The notes beneath the pieces were generated by a model, which had not been told where the DNA came from, ran no database searches, and saw only the letters and a program-made list of their open reading frames with translations. A stretch of DNA of 64,000 nt, taken from assembly GCA_017537365.1 (NCBI GenBank), contig JAFYKZ010000002.1, forward strand, positions 62,001-126,000, written 5' to 3'. The DNA is from Clostridia bacterium. GTDB lineage: Bacteria > Bacillota > Clostridia > Oscillospirales > Acutalibacteraceae. The translations under genes and the position numbers were made by a program. How positions within the stretch are numbered: position 1 is the first letter of the stretch; every line of letters starts with the position of its first letter. This document shows, piece after piece, positions 1 through 9,184 of the stretch.

Positions 1-1248
1 TTTTCCTTTTATGCCATAGGTATCAACCTGACTGAAAACTTTTTCTGCAGCAGCTTGAATATCAGTGTCAACAGTTGCATAAATTTTATAGCCGCCGGTA
101 TAGAAAAGCTTATTTGCATGAGCTTGGTCGTAACCGTATTTCTCGGCAAGGTCTTTTGATACCTCGGTTATAAGGGCATCAACAAAATAAGAGTTAACAC
201 TGCTTTGACTAAGAACACGTTTATCAGCCACTATTTTAAGCTCGGTTTTGAGAGCCGCATTATATTCTTCCTCGGTGATATAGCCTTGGTCATACATTTG
301 GTATAAAACCGATTCGCGTCTTTGTTTGTTATTTTCTGGGTTATCGTCAGGAGCATAATAAGAAGGGCTCTTAGTAATAGAAGCGAGGCAGGCACATTCA
401 GCGATAGTAAGGTCGTTTACGCTTTTGCCGAAATAATAGTTTGCCGCAACCTCAACACCGTATGTTCCGTGTCCCATAGGGATAGTATTGAGGTAACATT
501 CTAAAATAATATCCTTAGAATATTTACCCTCTAAAAATCTTGCTCTCATAATTTCTCTGACCTTACGGCTGGCTTTCTGAGAGCGGTCATCGGTCAGGTT
601 TTTAACTAACTGCTGGGTTATGGTTGAACCGCCCTGACGGGAGGAATAAATAGGTAAAAACTCATTTACGAAAGCACCCATAGTACGCTTCCAGTCAACA
701 CCTTCATGTTCAAAGAAACGCTTGTCCTCAATAGCGACAAAAGCGTTGGCGAGCATTTGAGGTATACCGTCATAACCTTCGTCCTTATTGTCGATAGCAA
801 CCTTATCGTAGTCTACCCAAATTCGATTGAATTCACCATGCAATCGGCGGTATTCTTTGTAACCGCCGTTATCGTCATCAACATAAATAGTGGTTGTATA
901 ATTAAGAGAGTTTTCAAGGTCTTCATCCATAGTACCGTCTACCATAGTGAAGGCATAAAACATAAAACCGCCAACAACGATAGAAACGGTTATAATTCCA
1001 ACCAAGAAAACTGTTAAAATACCTTTTAAAATACTTTTTTTAAGGTTTTTAGACTTGCGGGTTTTCTTTGGTTTTGCAGAGGGAGTGCCTTCTTTTTTAG
1101 AAGAAAAACTATTCAAGTCGAAGCTTACACTATCAGAGCCCGAAAGATTACTCGAATTATCATAGCTGAAAAGCTCGCGGTCTTCTTCGGGGTTATATTT
1201 ATTGTTATTAGAATTGTTTGAAAAACTGCTTATATTATTATCGTCCAT
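1..1248 (-). CDS. Class A penicillin-binding protein (PBP1a-type), 3' end outside window
   Basis: Bifunctional peptidoglycan polymerase; 416 residues are visible and the protein runs off the left edge. ATG at 1248 follows a strong AAGGAGG. A hydrophilic cytoplasmic stretch of about 80 residues rich in Ser, Asn and Lys precedes one membrane anchor (about residues 84-106). The glycosyltransferase family 51 domain follows: AFVAIEDKRFFEHEGVDW with the catalytic Glu, GGSTITQQLVKNLT, and a YLNTIPMG-type stretch. The transpeptidase domain with SxxK lies beyond the edge, so its activity is presumed from the family. The gene is divergent from the polysaccharide deacetylase gene, another cell-wall enzyme. 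Family call is firm; which PBP paralogue it is cannot be told. Confidence 0.93.
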   Translation of the reverse strand, partial: MDDNNISSFSNNSNNNKYNPEEDRELFSYDNSSNLSGSDSVSFDLNSFSSKKEGTPSAKPKKTRKSKNLKKSILKGILTVFLVGIITVSIVVGGFMFYAFTMVDGTMDEDLENSLNYTTTIYVDDDNGGYKEYRRLHGEFNRIWVDYDKVAIDNKDEGYDGIPQMLANAFVAIEDKRFFEHEGVDWKRTMGAFVNEFLPIYSSRQGGSTITQQLVKNLTDDRSQKASRKVREIMRARFLEGKYSKDIILECYLNTIPMGHGTYGVEVAANYYFGKSVNDLTIAECACLASITKSPSYYAPDDNPENNKQRRESVLYQMYDQGYITEEEYNAALKTELKIVADKRVLSQSSVNSYFVDALITEVSKDLAEKYGYDQAHANKLFYTGGYKIYATVDTDIQAAAEKVFSQVDTYGIKGK

Positions 1249-1283
1249 AAATACTGCCTCCTTATAAGCGATTATTCTTTATT

Positions 1284-1312
1284 ATTTTACCACAATTATC
1301 CTAAAAAATCAA
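1284..1312 (-). promoter_or_regulatory. Sigma-A promoter for the PBP gene
   Basis: Read on the minus strand: -35 TTGATT (1307-1312), a 17-base spacer, and -10 TAAAAT (1284-1289). The transcript would have a leader of about 30 bases before the ATG at 1248. Confidence 0.7.
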
Positions 1313-1416
1313 CTTTTTGGATATTTAAAAGCAGAAAAATCGAATTTTGTAATATTTTGTAATATCTTATTTATATAAAATATGATATAATATTTTGTAA
1401 AAAGGCAGGTGATAGA

Positions 1417-2439
1417 ATGACCAGAAAAGCATATAATATAACCTTTCTTTCGGTGGTTTCGGTTTTAGTACTTTCTTTGATTGCGAGCGGAATAATCATA
1501 GGAGTTAAAAGTAGCGATTTAAAGGATACCCGCCAAACTGTTTTAGAAACTCAGGCAGACCTTGATGAGAAAAAGGATAAAATATCCGAGCTTGAAAAAG
1601 AGCTTGAGGGTGAGAAAGAAAAAAACAAAAAAACCGAGGCAGAGCTTAATAAATCTAATGCCGAGAGAGATGTGCTTAAAAAGGAAAACGGCGACCTTAA
1701 ATCTCAAATTCAGGTTTTAAACAACAAGAAAAAGGGTAAGGTGGCAGCTACCGCCACCTTAAATGCTCCGCCGTTTAATTTAAACTATAAAATAAATGCT
1801 AATGCGGGGAATAAGGTTTGTTATCTAACTTTTGATGATGGTCCGTCGCCTATAACCCCTCAGGTTTTAAATATACTAGGTTTATATAAAGTTAAAGCAA
1901 CATTTTTTGTTATAAATTCAAATAAATATTTTGATTATACGAAACGAATCGTAAATGAAGGCCATTCTATCGGTATACATACTTATACTCATAATTACGC
2001 GCATATATATGCAAGCCAAGAAAATTATTTAGCAGACTTTAATAATATTTCTAATAAAATAGCAACATATACGGGTGTGAATACTAAGATTATGCGTTTT
2101 CCCGGTGGAAGCAGTAATTTAATAAGCAAAAAATATTCGGTTGGTATTATGACCGCTTTAAGCTCTAAAATGGTTAAAGACGGATATGTTTATTTTGATT
2201 GGAATGTTGATTCTTGCGATGCAGGCTCTGCCGCTAATGATTATAAAAAAATAGTTAACAATGTTTTAGGCGGTGCAGGCGATAAGGCTTCTATTTGTGT
2301 TCTTATGCATGATTTGGAAACTAAGAGCGCAACCGTTAAGGCTTTACCTTATATTATTGAGGGATTATCCAGAAAGGGATATAGATTTGAAGCTTTAAAC
2401 ACTTCGGTTTCAGGTTTTAGGCATACTGTTCATAATTGA
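1417..2439 (+). CDS. Membrane-anchored polysaccharide deacetylase (NodB/CE4 domain)
   Basis: Predicted deacetylase of peptidoglycan or another surface glycan. Residues 8-30 form a signal anchor. Residues about 31-105 are a Lys/Glu-rich coiled coil that would hold the enzyme away from the membrane. The CE4 domain follows: TFDDGP at 138-143 (catalytic Asp and metal-binding Asp), HTYTH at 188-192 (metal-binding His pair), and RFPGG at 227-231. All the usual catalytic motifs are present. Start ATG follows AGGCAGGTGATAG. Substrate is not shown by sequence; peptidoglycan GlcNAc or MurNAc is the common one in this architecture. The divergent PBP gene fits a wall role. Confidence 0.9.
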   Translation: MTRKAYNITFLSVVSVLVLSLIASGIIIGVKSSDLKDTRQTVLETQADLDEKKDKISELEKELEGEKEKNKKTEAELNKSNAERDVLKKENGDLKSQIQVLNNKKKGKVAATATLNAPPFNLNYKINANAGNKVCYLTFDDGPSPITPQVLNILGLYKVKATFFVINSNKYFDYTKRIVNEGHSIGIHTYTHNYAHIYASQENYLADFNNISNKIATYTGVNTKIMRFPGGSSNLISKKYSVGIMTALSSKMVKDGYVYFDWNVDSCDAGSAANDYKKIVNNVLGGAGDKASICVLMHDLETKSATVKALPYIIEGLSRKGYRFEALNTSVSGFRHTVHN

Positions 2440-2464
2440 TATTTGGAAATTGGTGGTTTTATTT

Positions 2465-3331
2465 ATGATTTCTTCTGATATTAAACGGTTAAAAATCAAA
2501 GCTAATGCAAAAATTAATTTAACTCTTGCCATAACAGGTAAAAGGGAAGACGGGTATCACCTTATTGATACTGTTATGCAGTCGGTAAGCCTTGGAGATA
2601 CTGTGCTTCTTAAAAAAAACGATAAAATATCGGTTAAATGCAAGGGCGTTGATATATCTGAAGCTGATAATATAGCTTTTAAAGCGGCAAAATTGTTTTT
2701 TAATCAAACAGGTTTAAATGGCGGCGCTTCAATTAAAATAAAAAAACAAATTCCTGATGCCGCAGGAATGGGTGGCGGAAGTGCTGACGCGGCGGCGGTT
2801 TTGGTAGGACTTAATAGGCTTTATAAATCAAATCTATCAACCGAAAAATTAGAACAAATGGCATTAGAACTAGGCGCAGATGTTCCTTTCTTTATAAGGG
2901 GCGGAACTATGAGGGCCGAGGGAATAGGTGAAATACTAACCGAATTAAAACCATTTTTGGAAGGTTATTTCGTTTTGGTTAAAGAGGGCAAAAAACCTTC
3001 AACAAAGGAAATGTATAATAAGGTTGATAACGAAAATCCGCCTATGCCTGATAACAAGAGCTTTATCAAGGCATTAGAAAGCGGAGATTTAGATAAGGCG
3101 AGCGGTTATTTTGAAAATTCTTTCAGTATAGTTTGGAAAGAAAATGAGTTACCTAAGAGACTTATGGATTTAGGTGCGGTTTCCGCTTCACTTTCGGGTA
3201 GCGGACCTACTAATTTCGGTTGGTTTAAGGATGAAAAAACCGCAAAATCTGCCTTTAAGGCAATTAAAAAGGAAAATAAAAAGGTTTATTTGGTTAAACC
3301 CTTAAATTGCGGTCTTGAAATTTTTGAATAA
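2465..3331 (+). CDS. ispE: 4-diphosphocytidyl-2-C-methyl-D-erythritol kinase
   Basis: GHMP-family kinase of the non-mevalonate (MEP) isoprenoid pathway; it phosphorylates CDP-methylerythritol at the 2-position. The product is 288 residues, normal for IspE. AKINLTL near residue 15 holds the conserved Lys, PDAAGMGGGSADAA (97-110) is the ATP-binding glycine-rich loop, and LGADVPFF has the catalytic Asp (139). I chose ATG 2465 because GGTGG lies nine bases upstream; an in-frame TTG at 2450 has no ribosome site. The next gene is spoIIR. IspE next to spoIIR is a common neighbourhood in Clostridia as I recall it. Confidence 0.95.
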   Translation: MISSDIKRLKIKANAKINLTLAITGKREDGYHLIDTVMQSVSLGDTVLLKKNDKISVKCKGVDISEADNIAFKAAKLFFNQTGLNGGASIKIKKQIPDAAGMGGGSADAAAVLVGLNRLYKSNLSTEKLEQMALELGADVPFFIRGGTMRAEGIGEILTELKPFLEGYFVLVKEGKKPSTKEMYNKVDNENPPMPDNKSFIKALESGDLDKASGYFENSFSIVWKENELPKRLMDLGAVSASLSGSGPTNFGWFKDEKTAKSAFKAIKKENKKVYLVKPLNCGLEIFE

Positions 3332-3353
3332 GTTTTAAAATTCGGGTTAATAA

Positions 3354-3376
3354 TCCTTTTGAAAATTTCAAAAGGA
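3354..3376 (+). promoter_or_regulatory. Hairpin covering the spoIIR ribosome binding site
   Basis: TCCTTTTGA (3354-3362) pairs with TCAAAAGGA (3368-3376) around a five-base loop. The right arm contains most of the AAAGGAG Shine-Dalgarno of spoIIR, ending nine bases before its ATG. Folding would hide the ribosome site. Function is inference. Confidence 0.5.
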
Positions 3377-3384
3377 GAAATGAA

Positions 3385-4002
3385 ATGAAAAAGTTAAAAA
3401 TTAACCCGAAAGTATTTAATCTATCTCTTTTATGCGCTTTTGTTTGCGCTATGGTTTTGTCTCTTTCGAATTTTAATGCTGTTTGCGATGATTTAAGGCA
3501 AAATGTTTTGCGGTTACATATTATCGCAAATTCCGATTCTCAAAGCGACCAAGAATTAAAGCTTAAAATAAGAGATAGCATTTTATCAGAGAGCGAAACT
3601 CTTTTTTCTGAATGCGAAAGTATTGATAGCGCGATAATATCCACCGAGGCTTCAATAAAAGAAATTGAAAGCTTAGCAAATGAAAAAATCAAGGAACTGG
3701 GTTTTTCTTATAATGCTACGGCTTTTGTTGAAAAAAGATATTTTGAAACCAGAGAATATGATAATTTCACCTTGCCTGCGGGGGAATATGAATCGCTTGT
3801 TATCGAAATAGGAGAAGCTAAGGGTAAGAATTGGTGGTGCGTAATATATCCTTCAATTTGTCTGCCTGCTGCAACAGAAGCCTCTCTTTCGGATAGTGTT
3901 AGCGATATATCCGCAAAAACTGCCGAAAAAAAAGAAGAGTTTAAAGTTAGGTTTAAAGTTGTTGAAATATATGAGGATATTAAAAAATTTTTAAAAGTTT
4001 GA
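3385..4002 (+). CDS. spoIIR: Stage II sporulation protein R
   Basis: SpoIIR is the forespore-made, exported signal that activates the SpoIIGA protease and so pro-sigma-E processing in the mother cell. The 205-residue product has an N-terminal signal or anchor (about 12-32), then VLRLHIIANSDS and LKLKIRDSIL, AGEYESLVIEIGEAKG and NWWCVIYPSICLP, the family hallmarks with two conserved Cys. Start ATG follows AAAAGGAGAAATGAA. The ribosome site sits in a small hairpin. I see no convincing sigma-F promoter, but such promoters are hard to call by eye. Its presence argues that the organism, or its recent ancestors, sporulate. Confidence 0.95.
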   Translation: MKKLKINPKVFNLSLLCAFVCAMVLSLSNFNAVCDDLRQNVLRLHIIANSDSQSDQELKLKIRDSILSESETLFSECESIDSAIISTEASIKEIESLANEKIKELGFSYNATAFVEKRYFETREYDNFTLPAGEYESLVIEIGEAKGKNWWCVIYPSICLPAATEASLSDSVSDISAKTAEKKEEFKVRFKVVEIYEDIKKFLKV

Positions 4003-4011
4003 AAAAAATGC

Positions 4012-4040
4012 TTGCATTTTGCAATTCTTTGTGGTAATAT
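4012..4040 (+). promoter_or_regulatory. Promoter for rpmE
   Basis: TTGCAT (4012-4017), 17-base spacer, TAATAT (4035-4040). It lies between the spoIIR stop and the AAGGGG ribosome site of rpmE. Confidence 0.6.
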
Positions 4041-4074
4041 TTATATGTTATGAATTTAGAAAGGGGTGACAATG

Positions 4075-4278
4075 ATGAAAGAAGGTATTCATCCGCAATA
4101 CGAAAAGGTAACCGTTAAATGTGCTTGCGGCGCGGAATTCGAGACACGCTCAACTAAAAAGGATATCCGTTTGGATATTTGCTCTAAATGTCATCCATTT
4201 TTTACTGGTAAGCAAAAGTTGGTTGACACCGGTGGTCGTGTTGACAGATTTAAGAAGCGTTTTAATATTAACGATTAA
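4075..4278 (+). CDS. rpmE: 50S ribosomal protein L31, zinc-binding type
   Basis: Large-subunit ribosomal protein bridging to the small subunit. The 67 residues start [10 protein letters not shown], and CAC plus CSKC provide the zinc ligands of the C+ form; the zinc-free form used under zinc limitation lacks them. Start chosen at the ATG at 4075, matching the family's usual MKxGIHP beginning. Alternatives are ATG 4072 or GTG 4066, which lies inside the AAGGGGTGA ribosome site. It has its own promoter and is followed at once by a terminator, so it is probably mostly monocistronic. Confidence 0.97.
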   Translation: MKEGIHPQYEKVTVKCACGAEFETRSTKKDIRLDICSKCHPFFTGKQKLVDTGGRVDRFKKRFNIND

Positions 4279-4285
4279 CCTTAAC

Positions 4286-4320
4286 CGCAGCAGTCTTTAT
4301 AAGACCGCTGCGATTTTTTT
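4286..4320 (+). terminator. Rho-independent terminator after rpmE
   Basis: CGCAGCAGTCTT (4286-4297) pairs with AAGACCGCTGCG (4301-4312), one A/C mismatch, three-base loop, then a run of seven T. Confidence 0.85.
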
Positions 4321-4332
4321 TAGGAGTTTTTT

Positions 4333-4959
4333 ATGGGAAGATATTTAACTGTTTTAGGTAGTTCTCAGGCAGAATATGTTGAAAAGCGTTCGAGATTTAT
4401 CGCTTCCTTAAAGCAGGTTAAAACTGAGGAAGAGGCGATAAGCTTTATAGAAGAAATCCGTTCAAAATATTGGGATGCCAGGCATAATTGTTTTGCTTAT
4501 TCGGTAGAGGGTGGAAAATACAGTCGCTTTTCGGACGACGGCGAGCCACACGGAACTGCGGGCAAACCGATTCTTGAAGTTATAAACGGTAACGAGATTA
4601 ATGATGTTGTTATAGTTGTAACCAGATATTTCGGGGGAGTTTTGTTAGGAACAGGTGGTTTAGTCCGAGCTTACGGTAAGGCTTCAAAGGATGCACTTGA
4701 AAATGCAAAAAAGGCCGAAATGATACCTTGTACTTTATATGAAACCACTTGCGAATATTCTGACCATCAGATTTTAACCAATTTGATTGAGAATTCGGGT
4801 GGTGAAATAAGAAATACCGATTTTACCGATAAAGTTAAGGTTTCTTATGTTTTCAAAGATAATGAATGTAATTTGTTTTTAGATAAATTAACCGAAACTT
4901 TTTCTGCAAGGCTTAATGCTTTTGAAACAGAAAAGACAGTTTTCCCATTTGAAATATAA
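4333..4959 (+). CDS. YigZ/IMPACT family protein (UPF0029)
   Basis: Protein of 208 residues of the YigZ/IMPACT family. Visible hallmarks are RSRFIASLK, the long motif around WDARHNCFAYSV, FSDDGEPHGTAGKPIL, and VTRYFGGVLLGTGGLVRAYG. Eukaryotic IMPACT binds GCN1 and bacterial YigZ has been linked to translation or regulated proteolysis, but the bacterial biochemical role is not settled. AGGAG at 4322-4326 precedes the ATG at 4333. The gene starts just after the rpmE terminator, so it needs read-through or its own promoter, which I could not place. Confidence 0.88.
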   Translation: MGRYLTVLGSSQAEYVEKRSRFIASLKQVKTEEEAISFIEEIRSKYWDARHNCFAYSVEGGKYSRFSDDGEPHGTAGKPILEVINGNEINDVVIVVTRYFGGVLLGTGGLVRAYGKASKDALENAKKAEMIPCTLYETTCEYSDHQILTNLIENSGGEIRNTDFTDKVKVSYVFKDNECNLFLDKLTETFSARLNAFETEKTVFPFEI

Positions 4960-5033
4960 ATTTTCAAAAAATGCAAAAAAATAGAGGAATTTTGGATTTT
5001 TTTACTAATATATAAGATAAAGGGGTGGTAAGT

Positions 5034-6029
5034 ATGCTAGTCAGAGAACAAACTGAGCTTAATGAAAAGTTGATTTTTTCTGAATATGCTTGTCTTTCTG
5101 CGAATAGCAAAGGCAGAAAAATCGAGGAAGCTAAATGCGATATGCGAACCGATTTTCAGCGCGACCGCGACCGTATTATTCATAGCAAGGCTTTTAGAAG
5201 ACTAAAACATAAAACTCAGGTTTTTTTATCCCCTGAATCAGACCATTACCGTACCCGTTTAACCCATACCTTAGAGGTAGCTCAAATAGCGAGAACTATT
5301 TCCAGAGCGTTAAGACTTAATGAAGATTTAACCGAGGCTATAGCCTTGGGGCACGATTTGGGGCATACTCCGTTTGGTCATGCAGGTGAGAGGGCTATAA
5401 ATGATTTGGTAAGCTTTAATTTTGCTCATTTCGAGCAAAGCGTCAGAGTATGCGAAAAAATAGAAAAAAACGGCAAAGGTTTAAATCTAACCTATGAAGT
5501 TTTAAATGGAATAGAAAGGCATACTTGCGGTGATTTTTCTGATACTCTTGAAGGCAGAATTGTTAGAATGTCGGATAGAATAGCATATATAAATCACGAT
5601 ATTGATGATGCTATAAGAGCGGATGTTATATCCGCAAAGGATATCCCAAGTGATATAAGAGAGTATTTGGGCGAAACTAAATCTCAGCGCATTAATACCC
5701 TTGTTAAATCGGTTGTTGAAAACAGTAAAACCGATATTTGTATGGACGAGGAAACCCGTCTGGTTTATGATAAGCTTCATGATTTTTTGTTTGATGCTGT
5801 TTATAAAAATCCCGTTGCAAAATCAGAGGAAACAAAGGTTTTAGGTGTAGTTGAGGGACTTTTTAAATATTATCTTCAAAATAGCAATAAACTACCAAAG
5901 GAATATATTAAAATCTGTGAAAATGAAGGTTTAGAGAGGGCGGTTGCAGATTATATTGCCGGTATGACCGACCATTACGCAATAACTGTTTATTCAGATA
6001 TTTATATTCCAAAGGCTTGGAAAATATAA
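5034..6029 (+). CDS. dgt: dGTP triphosphohydrolase-like HD-domain protein
   Basis: HD-superfamily dNTPase expected to split dGTP (or dNTPs) to the nucleoside plus triphosphate. DFQRDRDRIIHSKAFRRLKHKTQVF is the family start region; RLTHTLEV, GHDLGHTPFGHAGE, HFEQS and MSDRIAYINHDIDD give the metal-binding His and Asp residues. Length 331 matches the shorter Firmicutes form. ATG 5034 follows AAGGGGTGG; a GTG at 5025 lies inside that ribosome site. First gene of the dgt-dnaG-rpoD run: placing dgt directly before dnaG is frequent in Clostridia. A role in dNTP pool control beside primase is sensible but inferred. Confidence 0.93.
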   Translation: MLVREQTELNEKLIFSEYACLSANSKGRKIEEAKCDMRTDFQRDRDRIIHSKAFRRLKHKTQVFLSPESDHYRTRLTHTLEVAQIARTISRALRLNEDLTEAIALGHDLGHTPFGHAGERAINDLVSFNFAHFEQSVRVCEKIEKNGKGLNLTYEVLNGIERHTCGDFSDTLEGRIVRMSDRIAYINHDIDDAIRADVISAKDIPSDIREYLGETKSQRINTLVKSVVENSKTDICMDEETRLVYDKLHDFLFDAVYKNPVAKSEETKVLGVVEGLFKYYLQNSNKLPKEYIKICENEGLERAVADYIAGMTDHYAITVYSDIYIPKAWKI

Positions 6030-6060
6030 GTGAAATTGAATGTTGAAAGGAGGCGGTTTT

Positions 6061-7836
6061 ATGGCTATACCTGAGGATATTATAAATGAAATTAAATATA
6101 GAAACGAAATTGAGGCAACCATTTCGCAATATGTTAACCTTAAAAGGCGTGGTAAAAACCTCGTGGGTTTATGCCCGTTCCATAGTGAAAAAACCCCTTC
6201 TTTTACGGTTTATCCCGAAACCGCTTCGTATTATTGCTTTGGTTGCGGTGCGGGTGGAGATGTTTTTACATTTATTGGAACACTCGAAAACCTTGATTAT
6301 ATCGAATCGGTTAAATTATTGGCTGAGCGTTCGGGGATTTCTTTGCCTGAGGATAATTCTTATGATAACACTTTTCAAAAGGTTAAAAACACGGTTTATG
6401 ATATAAACCGCGAAGCCGCGAAGTTTTTCCATAGCTATTTGATGTCGGCTGAGGGTAAATGGGCGCTTAATTATTATTTAAACAGAGGCTTATCTATCCA
6501 AACTATTAAGCATTTTGGATTGGGCGCCGCGCCGGATAGTTGGGATAGCCTTATAAATCACCTTAAATCAAAAGGCTATTCAATAGCTGATATGATAACT
6601 GCAAATGTTGTTGGTAAAAGTAGTAAAGGCAGTTATTATGACCGTTTCAGAAAGCGTATGATGTTCCCGATAATTAATATCAGAGGAAATGTTGTGGCTT
6701 TTAGTGGACGAGCCTTACCTGAGGACGAGAAAAAGGGCGGCAAGTATGTTAATACCTCCGATACCCCTGTTTATAAAAAGAGCGAGAATTTATTTGGTAT
6801 TAATTTTGCAAAAAATGCTTGCGCTGAAAGGATAATCTTGGTTGAGGGCAATATGGATGTTGTATCGCTCCACCAAGCAGGTTTCAGTAATGTTGTGGCA
6901 CCTTTGGGAACTGCGTTTACAAGCGAGCAGGTTAATCTGCTTGCAAGATATACAAAGGAAATCGTTTTAATGCTCGATGCGGATGCCGCAGGTCAAAAGG
7001 CTATAAGGCGTGCTTCCCAAATGCTTGAAAATACAGGACTTTCGGTTAGGGTTGTTATCGTGCCTGACGGCAAAGACCCTGACGAATATATCAAGAAAAA
7101 CGGTGCCGATAGGTTCAGGGCTTTAATAGAGGGCGCGGTTAGTGATATAGAATATAAATTGCTTATGGCATCAGAGGGAATAGATTTAAATGCTGATGAC
7201 GGAAAGCTTAAATATCTAAGTAAAGCTGCTGAGGTTATTGCTTCTAGCGACGATGTTATGACCAGAGACGTTTATATCGGAAGGTTAAGCGATAAATACG
7301 GTGTTTCAAGAACGGCGCTGGCTTCAAAGGTTGAAGAGCTCAGGAAAAAACAAAAGCGAGCCTTGCAGAAGCAAGAAATCAATAATATTTTAAGACCTAA
7401 GTTTTCTTCAGATGATATTAATCCCGATAAAAAGCGATATAAAAGAGCGGCAAACGCGGAGGAAACGGTTATCGCGGTGCTTTTACAGCATCCTGATTTT
7501 TATAATATTGCAAAAGAAAAATTGCCTGTGGATAAAATGGTTACGGGGTTGAATCGCAGAATATATGAAATATTGTGCGAGGCATTAGAGCTTAAAAGAA
7601 ATCCTGATATTTCAGTTTTTGCCGAAAAACTGATACCGGCTGAGCTCGGCGTTGTTGTTTCTCTTCAAAACGGCGAAAAAGCCTCTGAAAATGCGAAACA
7701 GGTATTAAAAGACAGCATTGAGGTAATATTAGAAGAGAGAAAACAGTTAGACAGAGCCGATAATAACGATGCCACGGTTGAAGATTGGGCAAGTAATTTA
7801 AAAGAAATAATAGAAAAAAAGGCGAAAGGAAAATAA
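6061..7836 (+). CDS. dnaG: DNA primase
   Basis: Synthesises RNA primers at the replication fork. 591 residues from ATG 6061, seven bases after AAAGGAGG (an in-frame ATG at 6040 precedes that site and is unlikely). N-terminal CHC2 zinc finger (CPFH ... CFGC, residues about 40-65), catalytic core with TOPRIM motifs [25 protein letters not shown] and DGKDPDEYI, and a C-terminal DnaB-binding region (about 470-591). Ends four bases before rpoD, whose ribosome site overlaps its last codons, so the two are co-translated. Confidence 0.98.
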   Translation: MAIPEDIINEIKYRNEIEATISQYVNLKRRGKNLVGLCPFHSEKTPSFTVYPETASYYCFGCGAGGDVFTFIGTLENLDYIESVKLLAERSGISLPEDNSYDNTFQKVKNTVYDINREAAKFFHSYLMSAEGKWALNYYLNRGLSIQTIKHFGLGAAPDSWDSLINHLKSKGYSIADMITANVVGKSSKGSYYDRFRKRMMFPIINIRGNVVAFSGRALPEDEKKGGKYVNTSDTPVYKKSENLFGINFAKNACAERIILVEGNMDVVSLHQAGFSNVVAPLGTAFTSEQVNLLARYTKEIVLMLDADAAGQKAIRRASQMLENTGLSVRVVIVPDGKDPDEYIKKNGADRFRALIEGAVSDIEYKLLMASEGIDLNADDGKLKYLSKAAEVIASSDDVMTRDVYIGRLSDKYGVSRTALASKVEELRKKQKRALQKQEINNILRPKFSSDDINPDKKRYKRAANAEETVIAVLLQHPDFYNIAKEKLPVDKMVTGLNRRIYEILCEALELKRNPDISVFAEKLIPAELGVVVSLQNGEKASENAKQVLKDSIEVILEERKQLDRADNNDATVEDWASNLKEIIEKKAKGK

Positions 7837-7840
7837 AATT

Positions 7841-8911
7841 ATGGGAAACGAAAAGAAAGAATTGTTAAAGAAAAATAAAGCAGAGGAAGCTGCGGCAACT
7901 TATCCTGAAGAGGAAAAGGAAATATCTCTTGATGATATTGAAAATGCTCCGGAAGACCCCGATGAGCTTTTTTCCGAACCGCCAACATTAGACCTTGATT
8001 TCGATGAAGAGCCTACTGATGACGAGTTGAAGCTCGAAGAAATGGATGTTGATAAATTAAGCGAGGAGGATATGTCCTTTGATAATATCTCGCTTGATGA
8101 CCCTGTTAAAGTTTATCTTCGCGAAATCGGTAGAGTTCCGCTTTTATCATCTGATGAAGAAATCGAGCTTGCTATAAAGATTAATGAGGGTAATCAATAT
8201 GCTAAGCAGAGATTAACCGAGGCTAACCTTCGTCTTGTTGTTAGTATTGCTAAAAAATATGTTGGCAGAGGAATGTATTTCCTAGACCTTATTCAAGAGG
8301 GTAATGTCGGTCTTATTAAAGCGGTTGATAAGTTTGATTATACTAAGGGCTTTAAGTTCTCAACCTATGCTACCTGGTGGATAAGACAGGCTATAACCCG
8401 CGCTATTGCCGACCAAGCCAGAACTATCCGTATTCCTGTTCACATGGTTGAAACTATTAACCGACTTAAAAAAATCCAGAGTCAGTTGCTTCATGAAAAC
8501 GGTTTTGAGCCGAGCGAGGAATTAATTGCTGAAAAAATGGAGCTTCCGGTTGAGCGCGTTAGAGAAATTATGCGTGTAGCTCAAGAGCCTGTTTCTATGG
8601 AAACTCCAATAGGTCCTGAGGAGGATTCTCGTCTTATGGACTTTATTCGAGATGAGGATGCTTTGGCGCCTGATGAGGCTGCTTTAAAGACTATAACAAA
8701 CGAAGATATTGACGGTGTTTTAAAAACCTTAACTCCAAGAGAAGAAGCAGTTATAAGACTTCGTTTTGGTCTTAAAGACGGCAGATGCCATACCTTAGAG
8801 GAGGTTGGCAGCGAGTTTAACGTAACAAGAGAGCGTATCCGTCAGATAGAGGCTAAGGCTCTGAGAAAACTCCGTCATCCTGTGAGAAGCAATAGATTTA
8901 AAGATAGATAG
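7841..8911 (+). CDS. rpoD: Primary RNA polymerase sigma factor (sigma-A/70)
   Basis: Housekeeping sigma factor, 356 residues. A very acidic N-terminus (about 1-85) stands in for region 1.1. Region 1.2 is [17 protein letters not shown]; region 2 contains [34 protein letters not shown] and the -10-binding [15 protein letters not shown]; region 3 is [11 protein letters not shown]; region 4 is [14 protein letters not shown] and the -35-binding [19 protein letters not shown]. Consistent with this, many TTGACA-17-TATAAT promoters are recognisable in the window. It sits directly behind dnaG, the classical macromolecular-synthesis arrangement without rpsU. Confidence 0.98.
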   Translation: MGNEKKELLKKNKAEEAAATYPEEEKEISLDDIENAPEDPDELFSEPPTLDLDFDEEPTDDELKLEEMDVDKLSEEDMSFDNISLDDPVKVYLREIGRVPLLSSDEEIELAIKINEGNQYAKQRLTEANLRLVVSIAKKYVGRGMYFLDLIQEGNVGLIKAVDKFDYTKGFKFSTYATWWIRQAITRAIADQARTIRIPVHMVETINRLKKIQSQLLHENGFEPSEELIAEKMELPVERVREIMRVAQEPVSMETPIGPEEDSRLMDFIRDEDALAPDEAALKTITNEDIDGVLKTLTPREEAVIRLRFGLKDGRCHTLEEVGSEFNVTRERIRQIEAKALRKLRHPVRSNRFKDR

Positions 8912-8925
8912 AGGTAATATTATTT

Positions 8926-9183
8926 ATGGAATTTGCATATATAACTAAGGGAGTATGTTCAAGACGCATTTTTATAAATGTTGAAGACGGTATTGTTAAA
9001 AATGTGAAATTCGAAGGCGGTTGTAACGGAAACACTAAAGGTATATCCGCTTTGGCGCAGGGTATGAAGGTTGAAGATGTTATTGAAAAATTAGAGGGTA
9101 CAACCTGTGGCTTTAAATCAACATCCTGCCCTGACCAATTAGCTACTGCTCTAAAACAGTATTTAGCCGAAAAGGGTGAGTAA
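8926..9183 (+). CDS. TSCPD domain protein (TIGR03905-type)
   Basis: Small protein of 85 residues consisting of one TSCPD domain, the module also found at the C-terminus of class II ribonucleotide reductases. Hallmarks are KGVCSRRI, EGGCNGNTKGISAL, TTCGFKSTSCPDQLA; the conserved Cys residues suggest metal or redox chemistry. Stand-alone function is unknown as far as I know. It lies 14 bases after rpoD and overlaps or abuts the next gene, so it is part of the same operon. Confidence 0.85.
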   Translation: MEFAYITKGVCSRRIFINVEDGIVKNVKFEGGCNGNTKGISALAQGMKVEDVIEKLEGTTCGFKSTSCPDQLATALKQYLAEKGE

Positions 9184-9184
9184 T

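Noticed and set aside
322-1017. Two + strand ORFs over the PBP gene
   Set aside because: They lie antisense within a clear PBP reading frame, have no ribosome site and resemble no protein.
4121-4348. 75-residue ORF over rpmE
   Set aside because: It is a shifted-frame shadow of rpmE and crosses its terminator.
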